Below are positions 1 through 8,015 of a DNA stretch of 64,000 bases, in pieces. The DNA comes from Sva-07 sp942492715 (lineage in GTDB: Bacteria; Actinomycetota; Acidimicrobiia; Acidimicrobiales; Ilumatobacteraceae), in NCBI GenBank assembly GCA_942492715.1, contig CALOFW010000002.1, positions 62,001-126,000 on the forward strand. The letters are read 5' to 3'. How positions within the stretch are numbered: the first letter of the stretch is position 1; each line of letters opens with the position of its first letter. Under the pieces are notes generated by a model. That model did no database searches. It saw only the letters and a list, made by a program, of their open reading frames with translations, and was not told where the DNA came from. Both the position numbers and the translations under genes were made by a program.

Positions 1-495
1 GAGATCCGACGAACATCGGCGGTGTACGTGATCGTGCTGACCGCTCGTGCCGAGGAGGCCGACAAGTTGATCGGGCTGGAGCTCGGCGCCGACGACTACG
101 TCACCAAACCATTCAGTCCGCGTGAACTCGTGGCGAGGGTACGCGCCGTGCTCCGTCGCCGACGAGACGACGAGACCGACGGTGACGACGTGACCCGGTT
201 CGACGGTCTCACCGTCGACGTCGGCCGCCACGAGGTGCTCGTCGACGACGAACCGGTCGAGTTGACGAGTCTGGAGTTCCAGCTCCTGGCGACACTCGCC
301 GAGGCGCCGGGACGGGTGTTCACACGTCGCCAGCTCATCGAGCGCGTGTGGGGGTGGGACTTCTACGGTGACGAACGCCTCGTCGACGTGCACATCGGCA
401 ACCTCCGCAGGGCGATCGGCGACGCCGCCGACGAACCACGATTCGTCGGAACCGTGCGTGGTGCCGGCTACAAGTGCGTGGCCCGCCCGTCGTGA
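1..495 (+). CDS. Response regulator, OmpR/PhoB family (5' end outside window)
   Basis: The frame is open from base 1, so this is the C-terminal part of a two-component response regulator. The end of the receiver domain is visible: a conserved Thr (VLTAR) and the Lys of the DDYVTKPF motif. It is followed by a winged-helix DNA-binding domain ending in the typical VRGAGYK strand-turn. The phosphoacceptor Asp lies upstream of the window. It is a cytoplasmic transcription factor presumably phosphorylated by the histidine kinase encoded directly downstream, whose GTG start overlaps this stop codon (GTGA). Confidence 0.93.
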   Translation, partial: EIRRTSAVYVIVLTARAEEADKLIGLELGADDYVTKPFSPRELVARVRAVLRRRRDDETDGDDVTRFDGLTVDVGRHEVLVDDEPVELTSLEFQLLATLAEAPGRVFTRRQLIERVWGWDFYGDERLVDVHIGNLRRAIGDAADEPRFVGTVRGAGYKCVARPS

Positions 496-1625
496 GCCTC
501 ACACTGCTCCCTCGTCGGCTCCGCACGCGGCTGTTCCTGTCGTACGTCGTGGTGGTCGCGGCCGGCGCGCTCTCGATGGTCGTCGTCGGCACGGTGGTGA
601 CCCGGACGGTGTACGAGCGCAACATCGGCGGGTTCGGGCTCGGGCGCGGTCTGGGCCGCGCCAACCAGGTGAGCGAGACGCAGCTCCGATCGGCCCTCGA
701 CGAGTCGCTCCTGCCCGCCCTGCTGATCGGTGTCGGGGCAGCGCTGGTCACCGCAGCGATCGTGGCGACGTTCGTGGGCAGCCGGTTGTTGCGGCCGATC
801 GACGAACTGCGCACGGCCACCCGTCGGATGGCCGCCGGTGACTACGCGGTCAAGGTGCCCGTGCCGACCGAGACCGAGCTCGCCTCACTCGCCAACGACG
901 TGAACGAGCTCGGCGAGCACCTCGCGACCACCGAGCAGCGCCGAACACAGCTGCTCGGCGAGGTGACGCATGAGCTGCGGACGCCGATCACGGTGATCCG
1001 CGGGCAGACCGAGGGGCTGATCGACGGCGTCGTGTCACCCTCGCCGGAGGTGTTCGCGGCGATTGCCGACGAGGCGTCGCGCCTGCAGCGGATGGTCGAC
1101 GATCTCACACTGCTGTCGCGAGCCGACGAGGGAACGCTGGAGATCGAACTCGCCGACCTCGACCTGTCCGCCGTCGCGGTTGCGGCCGCCGAGCGACTGC
1201 GGCCGCAGTTCGACTTCGCCGACGTCGCCCTCGTGATCGAGGCCGACACCGTGTCACTCCCGATCCGAGGGGACCGTGATCGTTTGACGCAGGTCTTGTC
1301 CAACCTGTTGGGCAATGCCCTCGGCCACACCCCGTCCTCCGGGGTGGTGACCCTTCGTACCGGCCAGGATCACTCGGTCGCATTCGTCGATGTCGTCGAC
1401 ACCGGGCCCGGCATCCCGAGCGACGATCTCGAACGCATCTTCGAGCGCTTCTACCGGCGACCCGATGACGGCGAAGCGGTGTCGCGACCCATCCGGGCCG
1501 GACGCGGCATCGGCCTGACGATCGCCCGCAGCCTCGCCCGCGCCCAGGGGGGTGACGTCGTCGCGTCGTCGCCTGGCTCGGGCCGTGGGGCGACGTTCCG
1601 CTTGACGATCCCGCTCGTCGTCTGA
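492..1625 (+). CDS. Sensor histidine kinase (HAMP, HisKA, HATPase_c)
   Basis: About 377 residues. Two membrane helices (roughly residues 12-34 and 75-97) flank a short extracytoplasmic loop. A HAMP linker follows, then the H-box THELRTP with phosphoacceptor His near residue 160, the N-box (NLLGNALGH, near 272), and G-boxes DTGPGIP and GRGIGLTIA. It is a membrane kinase phosphorylating the upstream response regulator. I chose the GTG at 492 because it overlaps the regulator's stop codon; an in-frame GTG at 474 would only add residues inside the regulator. The short sensor loop gives no hint of the ligand. Confidence 0.93.
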   Translation: MSLTLLPRRLRTRLFLSYVVVVAAGALSMVVVGTVVTRTVYERNIGGFGLGRGLGRANQVSETQLRSALDESLLPALLIGVGAALVTAAIVATFVGSRLLRPIDELRTATRRMAAGDYAVKVPVPTETELASLANDVNELGEHLATTEQRRTQLLGEVTHELRTPITVIRGQTEGLIDGVVSPSPEVFAAIADEASRLQRMVDDLTLLSRADEGTLEIELADLDLSAVAVAAAERLRPQFDFADVALVIEADTVSLPIRGDRDRLTQVLSNLLGNALGHTPSSGVVTLRTGQDHSVAFVDVVDTGPGIPSDDLERIFERFYRRPDDGEAVSRPIRAGRGIGLTIARSLARAQGGDVVASSPGSGRGATFRLTIPLVV

Positions 1626-1628
1626 CGG

Positions 1629-1659
1629 TCAGCCAGGCATCAGCCGAGTGCCTGGCTGA
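1629..1659. terminator. Bidirectional hairpin terminator
   Basis: Perfect 11-bp inverted repeat (TCAGCCAGGCA / TGCCTGGCTGA, 9-nt loop) at the meeting point of the histidine kinase and the convergent PLP enzyme. It overlaps the last codons of the latter. No U-tract is present. Confidence 0.6.
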
Positions 1660-2737
1660 GGTCGGCCCACAGATCGTCGATGTGCTCGCAACCCACGCTC
1701 ATCCGGATCAGCGACGGCGGAATGCGTTCCTGGCCCGGGATGACCGCCCGGCGCTCCATCGTGGACTCGACGCCGCCGAGGCTGGTGGCATGGTTGATCA
1801 ACTCGACGCGGGCGCACACGTCGCTGGCGCGCTCGCCGGGACCGGTCGGCTCGAACGACAACATCGCACCGAATCCGGTCATGAACGACGACGCCACTGC
1901 ATGGGTGCCGTGGCTCGGCAGGCCGGGGTAGAGCACCCGCGAGATCTGATCGTGGGCGTCGAGTCGTGTGGCGAGTTCCATGGCGTTGGCCTGCGCCCGC
2001 CCGAGCCGCAATGCCATGGTCCGGGCGCCCCGGATCGTGAGGAAGGCCTCCATCGCCCCGATCGTCGCACCCTGCAGGAGGCGACGCCGGTGGAACTCGT
2101 CGTACAGGTCGTCGCCGGCGGTCACGAGCACGCCGGCGAGCAGGTCGGAGTGGCCGCCGATGAACTTGGTGGCCGAGTGCATCACCACGTCGGCGCCGAA
2201 GTCGAGCGGCCGCTGGGTGAGTGGCGTGGCGAACGTGCTGTCGACGGCGACGAGCGTGGTCGCGGGGCGGGGAGCGCCGCAGATCGCCGGGAGGTCGGCG
2301 ACGGTCATCAGCGGGTTCTCCGGCGATTCGAGCCACACGAGATCGCAGTGCTGGAGCGCGTCGATCCATGCCGGGGTGTCGGCCTGGTCGAGGCGCCGCA
2401 CCGTCCATCGTCCCTGCGCCTCGCCCTCGTCGATGATCCCGGCGACCCCGTGATAGGGATCGGACGGCACAGCGATGTGCGACCCGACCGTGAGACGGTT
2501 GAACACGACAGCGGCGGCGGCCATCCCGGACGCGAATGCGAGGGCCCGGCCACCGTCGAGTCCGCCGAGGAGCGATTCGAGCGCGTCCGTCGTCGGGGTG
2601 CCGTCGGTACGGCTGTAGAGCCGGTCGTCAGGGAGATAGAAGTTCGAGGCGAACACCGGCGCCACGTTCAGCGGCTCGCCGGGTGTTCGGTTGCGGCCGG
2701 ACGCGATCAGCCAGGTGTCGGGATGCCAGTCGGTCAT
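1640..2737 (-). CDS. Cys/Met-metabolism PLP-dependent enzyme (cystathionine gamma-synthase/lyase family)
   Basis: 365 residues, close to the family length. The PLP lysine is Lys191 in HSATKFIGGHSD. The preceding DSTFATPLTQRPLDFGAD segment contains the cofactor Asp, and an ALAFASGMAA phosphate-binding loop lies near residue 65. The family catalyses beta/gamma elimination or replacement on cysteine, homocysteine or cystathionine. Which reaction this member performs cannot be read from the sequence. It stands alone and convergent to the two-component operon, followed after about 90 bases by an enoyl-CoA hydratase on the same strand. Confidence 0.9.
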   Translation of the reverse strand: MTDWHPDTWLIASGRNRTPGEPLNVAPVFASNFYLPDDRLYSRTDGTPTTDALESLLGGLDGGRALAFASGMAAAAVVFNRLTVGSHIAVPSDPYHGVAGIIDEGEAQGRWTVRRLDQADTPAWIDALQHCDLVWLESPENPLMTVADLPAICGAPRPATTLVAVDSTFATPLTQRPLDFGADVVMHSATKFIGGHSDLLAGVLVTAGDDLYDEFHRRRLLQGATIGAMEAFLTIRGARTMALRLGRAQANAMELATRLDAHDQISRVLYPGLPSHGTHAVASSFMTGFGAMLSFEPTGPGERASDVCARVELINHATSLGGVESTMERRAVIPGQERIPPSLIRMSVGCEHIDDLWADLSQALG

Positions 2738-2826
2738 GCGCGCACGCTACCGGTGGCTCAGCGGTCGGGGTCTGACGCGCGAGGTAGGGGAGCGCGTCGG
2801 TGTCCCCGGGGCCGGCGACGCGTTCG

Positions 2827-3558
2827 TCAGCCGCGCGACATCCGCTCGCGCATGTCGTCGGGCGTGCCGAACGGGAGCGACCGCTCGTGTGCCAGTGCCG
2901 CGGTTCTGTCGAGGTCGCTCTGGGCGGCGATCAAGCGCTTGACGATCCGATTGGTGCCGCCCGAGTTCGCGAGGATCTCGGTTGCGAGCGCGTCGACGGC
3001 GTCATCGAGTTCGTCGTCCGGCACGCACCGGTCGACGAGACCGATCGCCTCCGCCGTTCGGCCGTCGATGCGTCGGCTCGTGAACATCAGTTCCTTCGCG
3101 GTCGAACGACCCACCCGCTCCGGAAGCCTGACCGACATTCCCCAGACGGGTACGAGCCCCCATTGGCCGTGTGTGTCGCCGAGCTTGGTGGACTCGGCGG
3201 CGATCAGCAGGTCGCAGGCCAGCGCAAGTTCGAGTCCGCCGGTGAAGCAGTGGCCGTGGAGCCTCGCAATCGTCGGCTGCGGGAGTTGTTCGAGGGCGTC
3301 GACCGTCTCGGGCTCGAAGTGTCGGCTCGGGGCTCGCTCGCCGGTTGCGATCGACTCGAGGTCGTGGCCGGCGCAGAACGACCGCCCGGCGCCGCGGAGC
3401 ACGACGCAGCCGACCGATCCGTCGGTGGCGATCGCGTCGAGATGGGCGCGCAGCTCCACGAACGAGCGCGGCGTCAACGCATTCAGCTTGTCCGGTCGGT
3501 TCAGGGTGAGCGTCGTCAGCCCCTCGTGGTCGCTTCTCGTCACCAGTTCGTCGGGCAT
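2827..3558 (-). CDS. Enoyl-CoA hydratase/isomerase family protein
   Basis: 243 residues of crotonase fold. It begins with the classic TLNRPDKLNAL stretch, then the oxyanion-hole motif GRSFCAGHDL near residue 63 and a second oxyanion region (HGHCFTGGLELALACDL). Members hydrate or isomerise acyl-CoA double bonds in fatty-acid or aromatic degradation; the substrate is not evident. The segment GLVPVWGMSVRLPERVG stands where hydratases carry the catalytic Glu region and does not show the usual spacing, so a non-hydratase crotonase activity is possible. Confidence 0.88.
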   Translation of the reverse strand: MPDELVTRSDHEGLTTLTLNRPDKLNALTPRSFVELRAHLDAIATDGSVGCVVLRGAGRSFCAGHDLESIATGERAPSRHFEPETVDALEQLPQPTIARLHGHCFTGGLELALACDLLIAAESTKLGDTHGQWGLVPVWGMSVRLPERVGRSTAKELMFTSRRIDGRTAEAIGLVDRCVPDDELDDAVDALATEILANSGGTNRIVKRLIAAQSDLDRTAALAHERSLPFGTPDDMRERMSRG

Positions 3559-3583
3559 GTCGATGTCTCCTTCGTGTCGCGAG

Positions 3584-4270
3584 TCAGGTGGGCTGATCGA
3601 TGTCGGCCCAGTCGCAGAAGTTGGCGATCAGTCGACGCCCGGCGGGGTGTTCCTCCGTCCAGTACTCCGGATGGAACTGCGTGCCGGCCAGCGGCAGCGA
3701 CTCGTGGGCCAGGTACTGGAGCTCGGTCACGTCGGTACGGGCGAGGTTGACGAACCCATCGGGGGCCTCTTTCAGCTCGAAGGTGTGGGCGTGGCGGAAC
3801 ACCGGACGCTCGCCGAGGCCGGCGAGCAACGGATGATCGCCGAGCAACTCGACCGGCTCGTAGCCGAGTTCCTTGCGCCAGCCCGGCTGGTAGCTCGGGT
3901 GCGGATCCTCTTCGCCGTCAGCGAGCCGGCCGATCCGTTCGAGCGGGGCTCCGAGCGTGGTGCCGAGGAGTTGGAAGCCGCCGCAGAAGCCGAACACCGG
4001 GGTCGTGCCGGACCCGATGATGGCGCGAAGGCCCTTCAGGTCACGTTCGTCGTACATGTCGACGTCGGCGCCGTTGCCGCTGATGAACACCGCAGCGATG
4101 CCCAGTTCGCCGACGATGTCGGCGTCGACGTCGGTGTAGCGCTGCAGGAGGCATCGGTGTCCGGTGACGTCCTGGAGCATGTACGAGATCCGCGCCCGGG
4201 CGGCGAGCAGCCAGTCGCTCTTCGGTTTCAGGTAGGTGGACGCGTGCTCGTAGTCGACGTAGAGGATCAT
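3584..4270 (-). CDS. Class I glutamine amidotransferase domain protein
   Basis: 228 residues starting at MILYVDYEHAST; longer upstream starts would run into the divergent neighbour. The nucleophile elbow is GFCGGFQLL (Cys96) and the His-Glu pair is QFHPEYW (His200, Glu202), giving a complete glutaminase triad. Only the amidotransferase half is encoded, so either a separate synthetase partner exists or it hydrolyses a gamma-glutamyl bond (peptidase C26-like). The latter is inference. It is divergent from the gene at 4333. Confidence 0.8.
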   Translation of the reverse strand: MILYVDYEHASTYLKPKSDWLLAARARISYMLQDVTGHRCLLQRYTDVDADIVGELGIAAVFISGNGADVDMYDERDLKGLRAIIGSGTTPVFGFCGGFQLLGTTLGAPLERIGRLADGEEDPHPSYQPGWRKELGYEPVELLGDHPLLAGLGERPVFRHAHTFELKEAPDGFVNLARTDVTELQYLAHESLPLAGTQFHPEYWTEEHPAGRRLIANFCDWADIDQPT

Positions 4271-4332
4271 CGCGGCGGCCAACCTACTGGTGCGTGGTTG
4301 GTACGGTCGGAGGCGGACGAGAGGGGTTCGCG

Positions 4333-5244
4333 ATGTCGAAGCACGTCGTGTCGGTGTCGCTCGGGAGTTCGACACGCGACAAGTCGGTCACGCTCGAACT
4401 CGGTGGCGAGGAGATCGTCGCCGAGCGGCGTGGCGTCGACGGTGACCTCGCCGCGTTCAATCGCCTGATGCGCGAGCTCGACGGAACGGTCGACGTCCTC
4501 TCGGTCGGCGGCACCGAGATCGCGTTCCACGTCGACGGCGAGGTACTGACGTTCCGCTCGACCGCCCAGCTCATCGAGGGCGTGACTCGGACACCGCTGG
4601 TCGACGGCGCCGGTCTCAAGCTCACGCTCGAGCGGCGGGTGTTCGAACTGGCGCCCGAGGCAGCCGATGCGATCACCGGCGCTGCGCCGCACTTCGGCCA
4701 GGCGTTCCTCAACATCGCGCTCGACCGGTGGGGCATGGCGCTCGCCGTCGACGACGTGAGCGACTCGGTCGTGTACGGCGACCTGATGTTCAGCTTCGGC
4801 GTGCCCGTCGCCCTCACGAGCCTCACCGCCGTCAAGCGCATGGCGAAGACGCTGGTGCCCGTCGCCGGCCGCATGCCGCTGAAGTGGCTGTACCCGACGG
4901 GCGACGACCAGACCGTGCGCGAGCCGAAGTTCGCGAAGCACTTCGCAGCGTCCGACCTGATCTGTGGCGACTTCCTCTACATCGGCAAGCACGCGCCCGA
5001 TGACCTCACGGGCAAGACGATCCTCACCAACACGACCACCTCGACGAACGTCGAGTGGCTGGCAGCGAGCGGCGCGACGATGCTGATCACCACGACGCCC
5101 CGGTTCGACGGCCGATCGTTCGGCACCAACCTCACCGAAGCGATCATCACCGCCGCGGTCGGTTCCGATCGGAGCCTGACGATCGACGAGATGAACGCCG
5201 CCATCGACGATCTCGGCATCCGTCCGGACGTCACCCGTTTCTGA
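4333..5244 (+). CDS. Conserved protein of unknown function (similar to proteins often labelled quinate 5-dehydrogenase)
   Basis: 303 residues from the ATG at 4333; a GTG at 4294 would add 13 residues of poor quality. The opening KHVVSVSLGSSTRDKSV and later IVAERRGVDGDLAAF, VDGAGLKLTLERR and TNTTTSTNVEWL are segments I remember from a widespread family frequently annotated as quinate 5-dehydrogenase without experimental basis. No classic dinucleotide-binding GxGxxG is seen near the N-terminus. No signal peptide or membrane segment is evident. I would not assign a reaction. Confidence 0.75.
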   Translation: MSKHVVSVSLGSSTRDKSVTLELGGEEIVAERRGVDGDLAAFNRLMRELDGTVDVLSVGGTEIAFHVDGEVLTFRSTAQLIEGVTRTPLVDGAGLKLTLERRVFELAPEAADAITGAAPHFGQAFLNIALDRWGMALAVDDVSDSVVYGDLMFSFGVPVALTSLTAVKRMAKTLVPVAGRMPLKWLYPTGDDQTVREPKFAKHFAASDLICGDFLYIGKHAPDDLTGKTILTNTTTSTNVEWLAASGATMLITTTPRFDGRSFGTNLTEAIITAAVGSDRSLTIDEMNAAIDDLGIRPDVTRF

Positions 5245-5296
5245 CGGACGCGGCAACACCCTCCGCGTCGAGCTGACTCGCATCGGTTGCACGGAT

Positions 5297-5342
5297 GTGC
5301 GCGACCTTTCGCACCGCAATGCTAAAACTTTCGCATGCGCAC
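5297..5342 (+). promoter_or_regulatory. Possible autoregulatory operator of the toxin-antitoxin pair
   Basis: Two direct CTTTCGCA octamers at 5306-5313 and 5328-5335, spaced 22 bp (two helical turns), flank an AT-rich CTAAAAC. The outer GTGCGC/GCGCAC hexamers are inverted. The site sits just upstream of and into the start of a ribbon-helix-helix gene, a class that typically binds such repeats. Functional role is inference. Confidence 0.35.
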
Positions 5343-5565
5343 GACGATCGAGCTGGATGATGACACCGCGGCCGCGGTCCAGCGGTTGAGAGACGAAGAG
5401 CGTCGCGGCGTGAGCGAGGCGGTCAACGAGCTGATCCGGCGAGGGATGCTCGAACGCCGCCAGGTCGAGCCGTTCGTCCCGCGCACCAGCGCTCTGGGCC
5501 TCAGGATCGACGTCTCCAACATCGCCGAGGCGCTCGACCACCTCGAAGGTGCCGAATCGCGCTGA
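5335..5565 (+). CDS. Antitoxin, ribbon-helix-helix (VapB-like)
   Basis: 76 residues. The N-terminal RTTIELDDDTAAAVQRL followed by GVSEAVNELIRRG is a strand-helix-helix DNA-binding fold. The C-terminal part would wrap the toxin. The stop codon overlaps the likely start of the PIN toxin. Expected to neutralise the toxin and repress the operon. Confidence 0.8.
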   Translation: MRTTIELDDDTAAAVQRLRDEERRGVSEAVNELIRRGMLERRQVEPFVPRTSALGLRIDVSNIAEALDHLEGAESR

Positions 5566-5993
5566 CGCTCGCCGACGCGAGCATCCTGCTGTACTCCGTC
5601 GACGAGTCGAGCAGGTTCCACGACGATGCGGCCGCGTGGCTGACCTCGGCGCTCAACGGAACCCGTCGTGTCGCCCTGCCGTGGATCTCGCTCACGGCCT
5701 TCCTCCGGATCGCCACCAACCCACGGGCGTCGACGAACCCGATGACACCTGTGGAGGCGTGGGCGGTCATCGATGGATGGCTCCGCGCTCCGACTGCGTG
5801 GATCCCGCAACCGGGGGCCGGTCACCACGAGATCCTGCGCGAACTGACGATCGACCGCGATCTGAGAGCCGGCCTGGTGACCGACGCGGTACTCGCGGCG
5901 CTGTGCATCGAGCACGGGCTCGACATCGTCAGCGCCGACAGTGACTTCGCCCGGTTCCGCGAACTCACCTGGGTCAACCCTGTCGCTCGTTGA
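5562..5993 (+). CDS. PIN-domain toxin (VapC-like ribonuclease), probable CTG start
   Basis: 143 residues beginning TLADASILLYSVDE after the initiator. This belongs to the PIN subfamily with a conserved LRIATNP segment (here AFLRIATNPR). Acidic residues are the N-terminal Asp (ADAS), LVTDAVLA and SADSDFARF. The first in-frame ATG (5742) would remove the first catalytic Asp and 60 residues, and no ATG, GTG or TTG lies upstream in this frame near the antitoxin end. The CTG at 5562 overlaps the antitoxin TGA (CTGA) and gives the expected N-terminus. Predicted to cleave RNA when free of antitoxin. Confidence 0.75.
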   Translation: MTLADASILLYSVDESSRFHDDAAAWLTSALNGTRRVALPWISLTAFLRIATNPRASTNPMTPVEAWAVIDGWLRAPTAWIPQPGAGHHEILRELTIDRDLRAGLVTDAVLAALCIEHGLDIVSADSDFARFRELTWVNPVAR

Positions 5994-6044
5994 CGGTGTG
6001 CGGCCGGGTCGGTGCCGGTCGGCCGGCTCACGTAGGTTCGGGCC

Positions 6045-6953
6045 ATGACCGACCGACTGCCCGCCGTCTCGCTCGCCGCTTCGCCCGGCCGCCGCAGGAC
6101 CGCCGTCGAGCTGGCCGCCGAGATCGAGCGGCGCGGGTTCTCGGGGATCTACTGCCCGAGCTTCGGTGATGCGATGGGGCTCTGCCTGTCGATCGCCGAG
6201 ACGACGACCACGATCGAGTTCGGCACGTCGATCCAACCGATCTACCTCCAGCATCCGGTGGCGCTGGCCACATCGGCCAGCTACCTCCACGAGATCGCCG
6301 ACGGCCGGTTCCGCCTCGGTGTCGGTGTCACCCACGGCCCGGTGATCAAGCGCCTCGGCGTGGAGACCGGCAAGCCGCTGAGCGACATGCGTGAGTACGT
6401 CACGACGATGCGTGCCGCCGGTGAGTCGATGGGCGGGCTGCCGCCGGTCGTGCTCGCGACCCTGCGGGACAAGATGGTCGAACTGTCCGTCGAGATCGGC
6501 GACGGTGCGGTCTGGGCGAACGCCTCGCGCAGTCGGATGGCCCACTCGTTGTCGCTGGTTCCCGACGAGCGCCTGGCCGACGGCTTCTCGATCGGCAACA
6601 TGATCCCCACGGTGATCGACGACGACATCGATGCCGCACGGGCCCGCAACCGCAAGACCCTGCAGGGATACGTGGCGCTGCCGAACTATCGCAACTACTG
6701 GATCGAGGCGGGGTACGAGGCCGAGATGGCGGCGGTGCAGGATGCCCTCGCCGCCAAGGATGCCGACGCGGTGATGGCGGCGATGAGCGATCGGTGGCTC
6801 GACGACTGCACCCTGTCGGGCTCCGTCGGCCGAGTGCGCGAACAGGTCGAGGCGTGGTTCGATGCGGGCGTCACGGCGCCGGTCCTCGTGCCGTCGTCGA
6901 CCTCGGGCGGCCAGGCCAAGGCCTTCACCGAGTTGTTCGACGCCTTCTCGTGA
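6045..6953 (+). CDS. Luciferase-like (LLM class) flavin/F420-dependent oxidoreductase
   Basis: 302 residues of TIM-barrel luciferase type. Visible are an N-terminal RRTAVELAAEIERRGFSGIYCPSF, a central TIEFGTSIQPIYLQHPVALATSASYLHEIADGRF region split by variable residues, and the conserved RFRLGVGVTHGPV. Such enzymes use reduced F420 or FMN to oxidise or reduce small substrates; the substrate is unknown. A monocistronic gene, convergent with the aldo-keto reductase nine bases away. Confidence 0.85.
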   Translation: MTDRLPAVSLAASPGRRRTAVELAAEIERRGFSGIYCPSFGDAMGLCLSIAETTTTIEFGTSIQPIYLQHPVALATSASYLHEIADGRFRLGVGVTHGPVIKRLGVETGKPLSDMREYVTTMRAAGESMGGLPPVVLATLRDKMVELSVEIGDGAVWANASRSRMAHSLSLVPDERLADGFSIGNMIPTVIDDDIDAARARNRKTLQGYVALPNYRNYWIEAGYEAEMAAVQDALAAKDADAVMAAMSDRWLDDCTLSGSVGRVREQVEAWFDAGVTAPVLVPSSTSGGQAKAFTELFDAFS

Positions 6954-6962
6954 GCAGTCGGC

Positions 6963-7934
6963 TCAGATGAAGCCGATGACCGGTTGCGAGGTGTAGGGGG
7001 CCTCGAGGCGAGCGACCTCGTCGTCGGTGAGTTGCAGGTCCAGCGAGGCAATGGCGTCGTCGAGGTGCTGCTGTTTCGTGGCGCCGACGATCGGTGCGCT
7101 CACGGTGGAGTTGTGCGACACCCACGCCAGTGCGACCTGGGCCCGTGACACCCCCCGGTCGGCGGCGATCGCCGCGACCTCGGTGATGATCTCGGTGTTC
7201 GCCGTGCCGTAGAGCATCTTGCCGAACTCGTCGGTGTCCTGGCGGGCAGTCGGCTCGTCGAGGTCGCGGGTGAGCTTGCCGCGTGCGAGTGGGCTCCACG
7301 GGATCACGCCCACGCCCTGATCGGCGCACAGCGGGAGCATCTCGCGCTCCTCCTCGCGGTACAGCAGGTTGTAGTGGTTCTGCATCGTGGCGAACTTCGT
7401 CCATCCGTTGCGCTCGGCGACGTACTGCGCCTTGGAGAACTGCCAGGCCCACATCGACGACGCACCGATGTACAGCGCCTTGCCCGCCCTCACGACGTCG
7501 TGCAGCGCTTCCATCGTCTCCTCGATCGGCGTGCGATGGTCCCACCGGTGGATCTGGTAGAGGTCGACGTAGTCGGTGCCGAGGCGGCGCAGGCTGTTGT
7601 CGATCTCGGCCATGATCGCCTTGCGCGACAGACCCCGACCGTTCGGCCCGGCGTGCATCTGGCCGTGCACCTTGGTGGCGAGCACGATCTCGTCGCGGCG
7701 GGCGAAGTCGGCGAGCGCCCGGCCGACGATCTCCTCGCTGGTGCCGTCGGAGTACACGTTGGCGGTGTCGAAGAAGTTGATGCCGGCCTCGATCGCCCGC
7801 TGGATGTGCGGCCGGCTGTCGTCCTCGCTCAGTGTCCAGGCGTGGGTCCCACGGTCGCTGATGCCGTAGCTCATGCAGCCCAGGCAGATCGGTGACACGT
7901 CGAGTCCGGTGGTTCCGAGTTTGCGGTACCTCAT
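6963..7934 (-). CDS. Aldo/keto reductase
   Basis: 323 residues starting at MRYRKLGTTGLDVSPICLG. The catalytic tetrad is complete: Asp and Tyr in FFDTANVYSDG, Lys in VLATKVHG and His in YQIHRWDH. NADPH-binding residues are expected in the C-terminal WSPLARGKL and GATKQQHL segments. It reduces aldehydes or ketones in the cytosol; the type resembles YajO/Kv-beta-like reductases. It is divergent from the allene-oxide-synthase-like gene with 80 bases between starts, so a link to oxylipin carbonyls is conceivable but unproven. Confidence 0.9.
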   Translation of the reverse strand: MRYRKLGTTGLDVSPICLGCMSYGISDRGTHAWTLSEDDSRPHIQRAIEAGINFFDTANVYSDGTSEEIVGRALADFARRDEIVLATKVHGQMHAGPNGRGLSRKAIMAEIDNSLRRLGTDYVDLYQIHRWDHRTPIEETMEALHDVVRAGKALYIGASSMWAWQFSKAQYVAERNGWTKFATMQNHYNLLYREEEREMLPLCADQGVGVIPWSPLARGKLTRDLDEPTARQDTDEFGKMLYGTANTEIITEVAAIAADRGVSRAQVALAWVSHNSTVSAPIVGATKQQHLDDAIASLDLQLTDDEVARLEAPYTSQPVIGFI

Positions 7935-8015
7935 GTTGCGGACCCTACGACGGCTCGACGTCGGGGCTCGGACCGGTCGCCTAGTATCGCTCCGACCCGA
8001 CTCGAAGGAGCCAGC

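Noticed and set aside
1682..4468. Very long antisense frames (also around 9582-11582, 11682-13175, 27415-29223, 34936-37008)
   Set aside because: They run opposite to well-supported genes, have Arg/Gly/Asp-rich low-complexity products and no family motifs; typical shadows of high-GC coding sequence.
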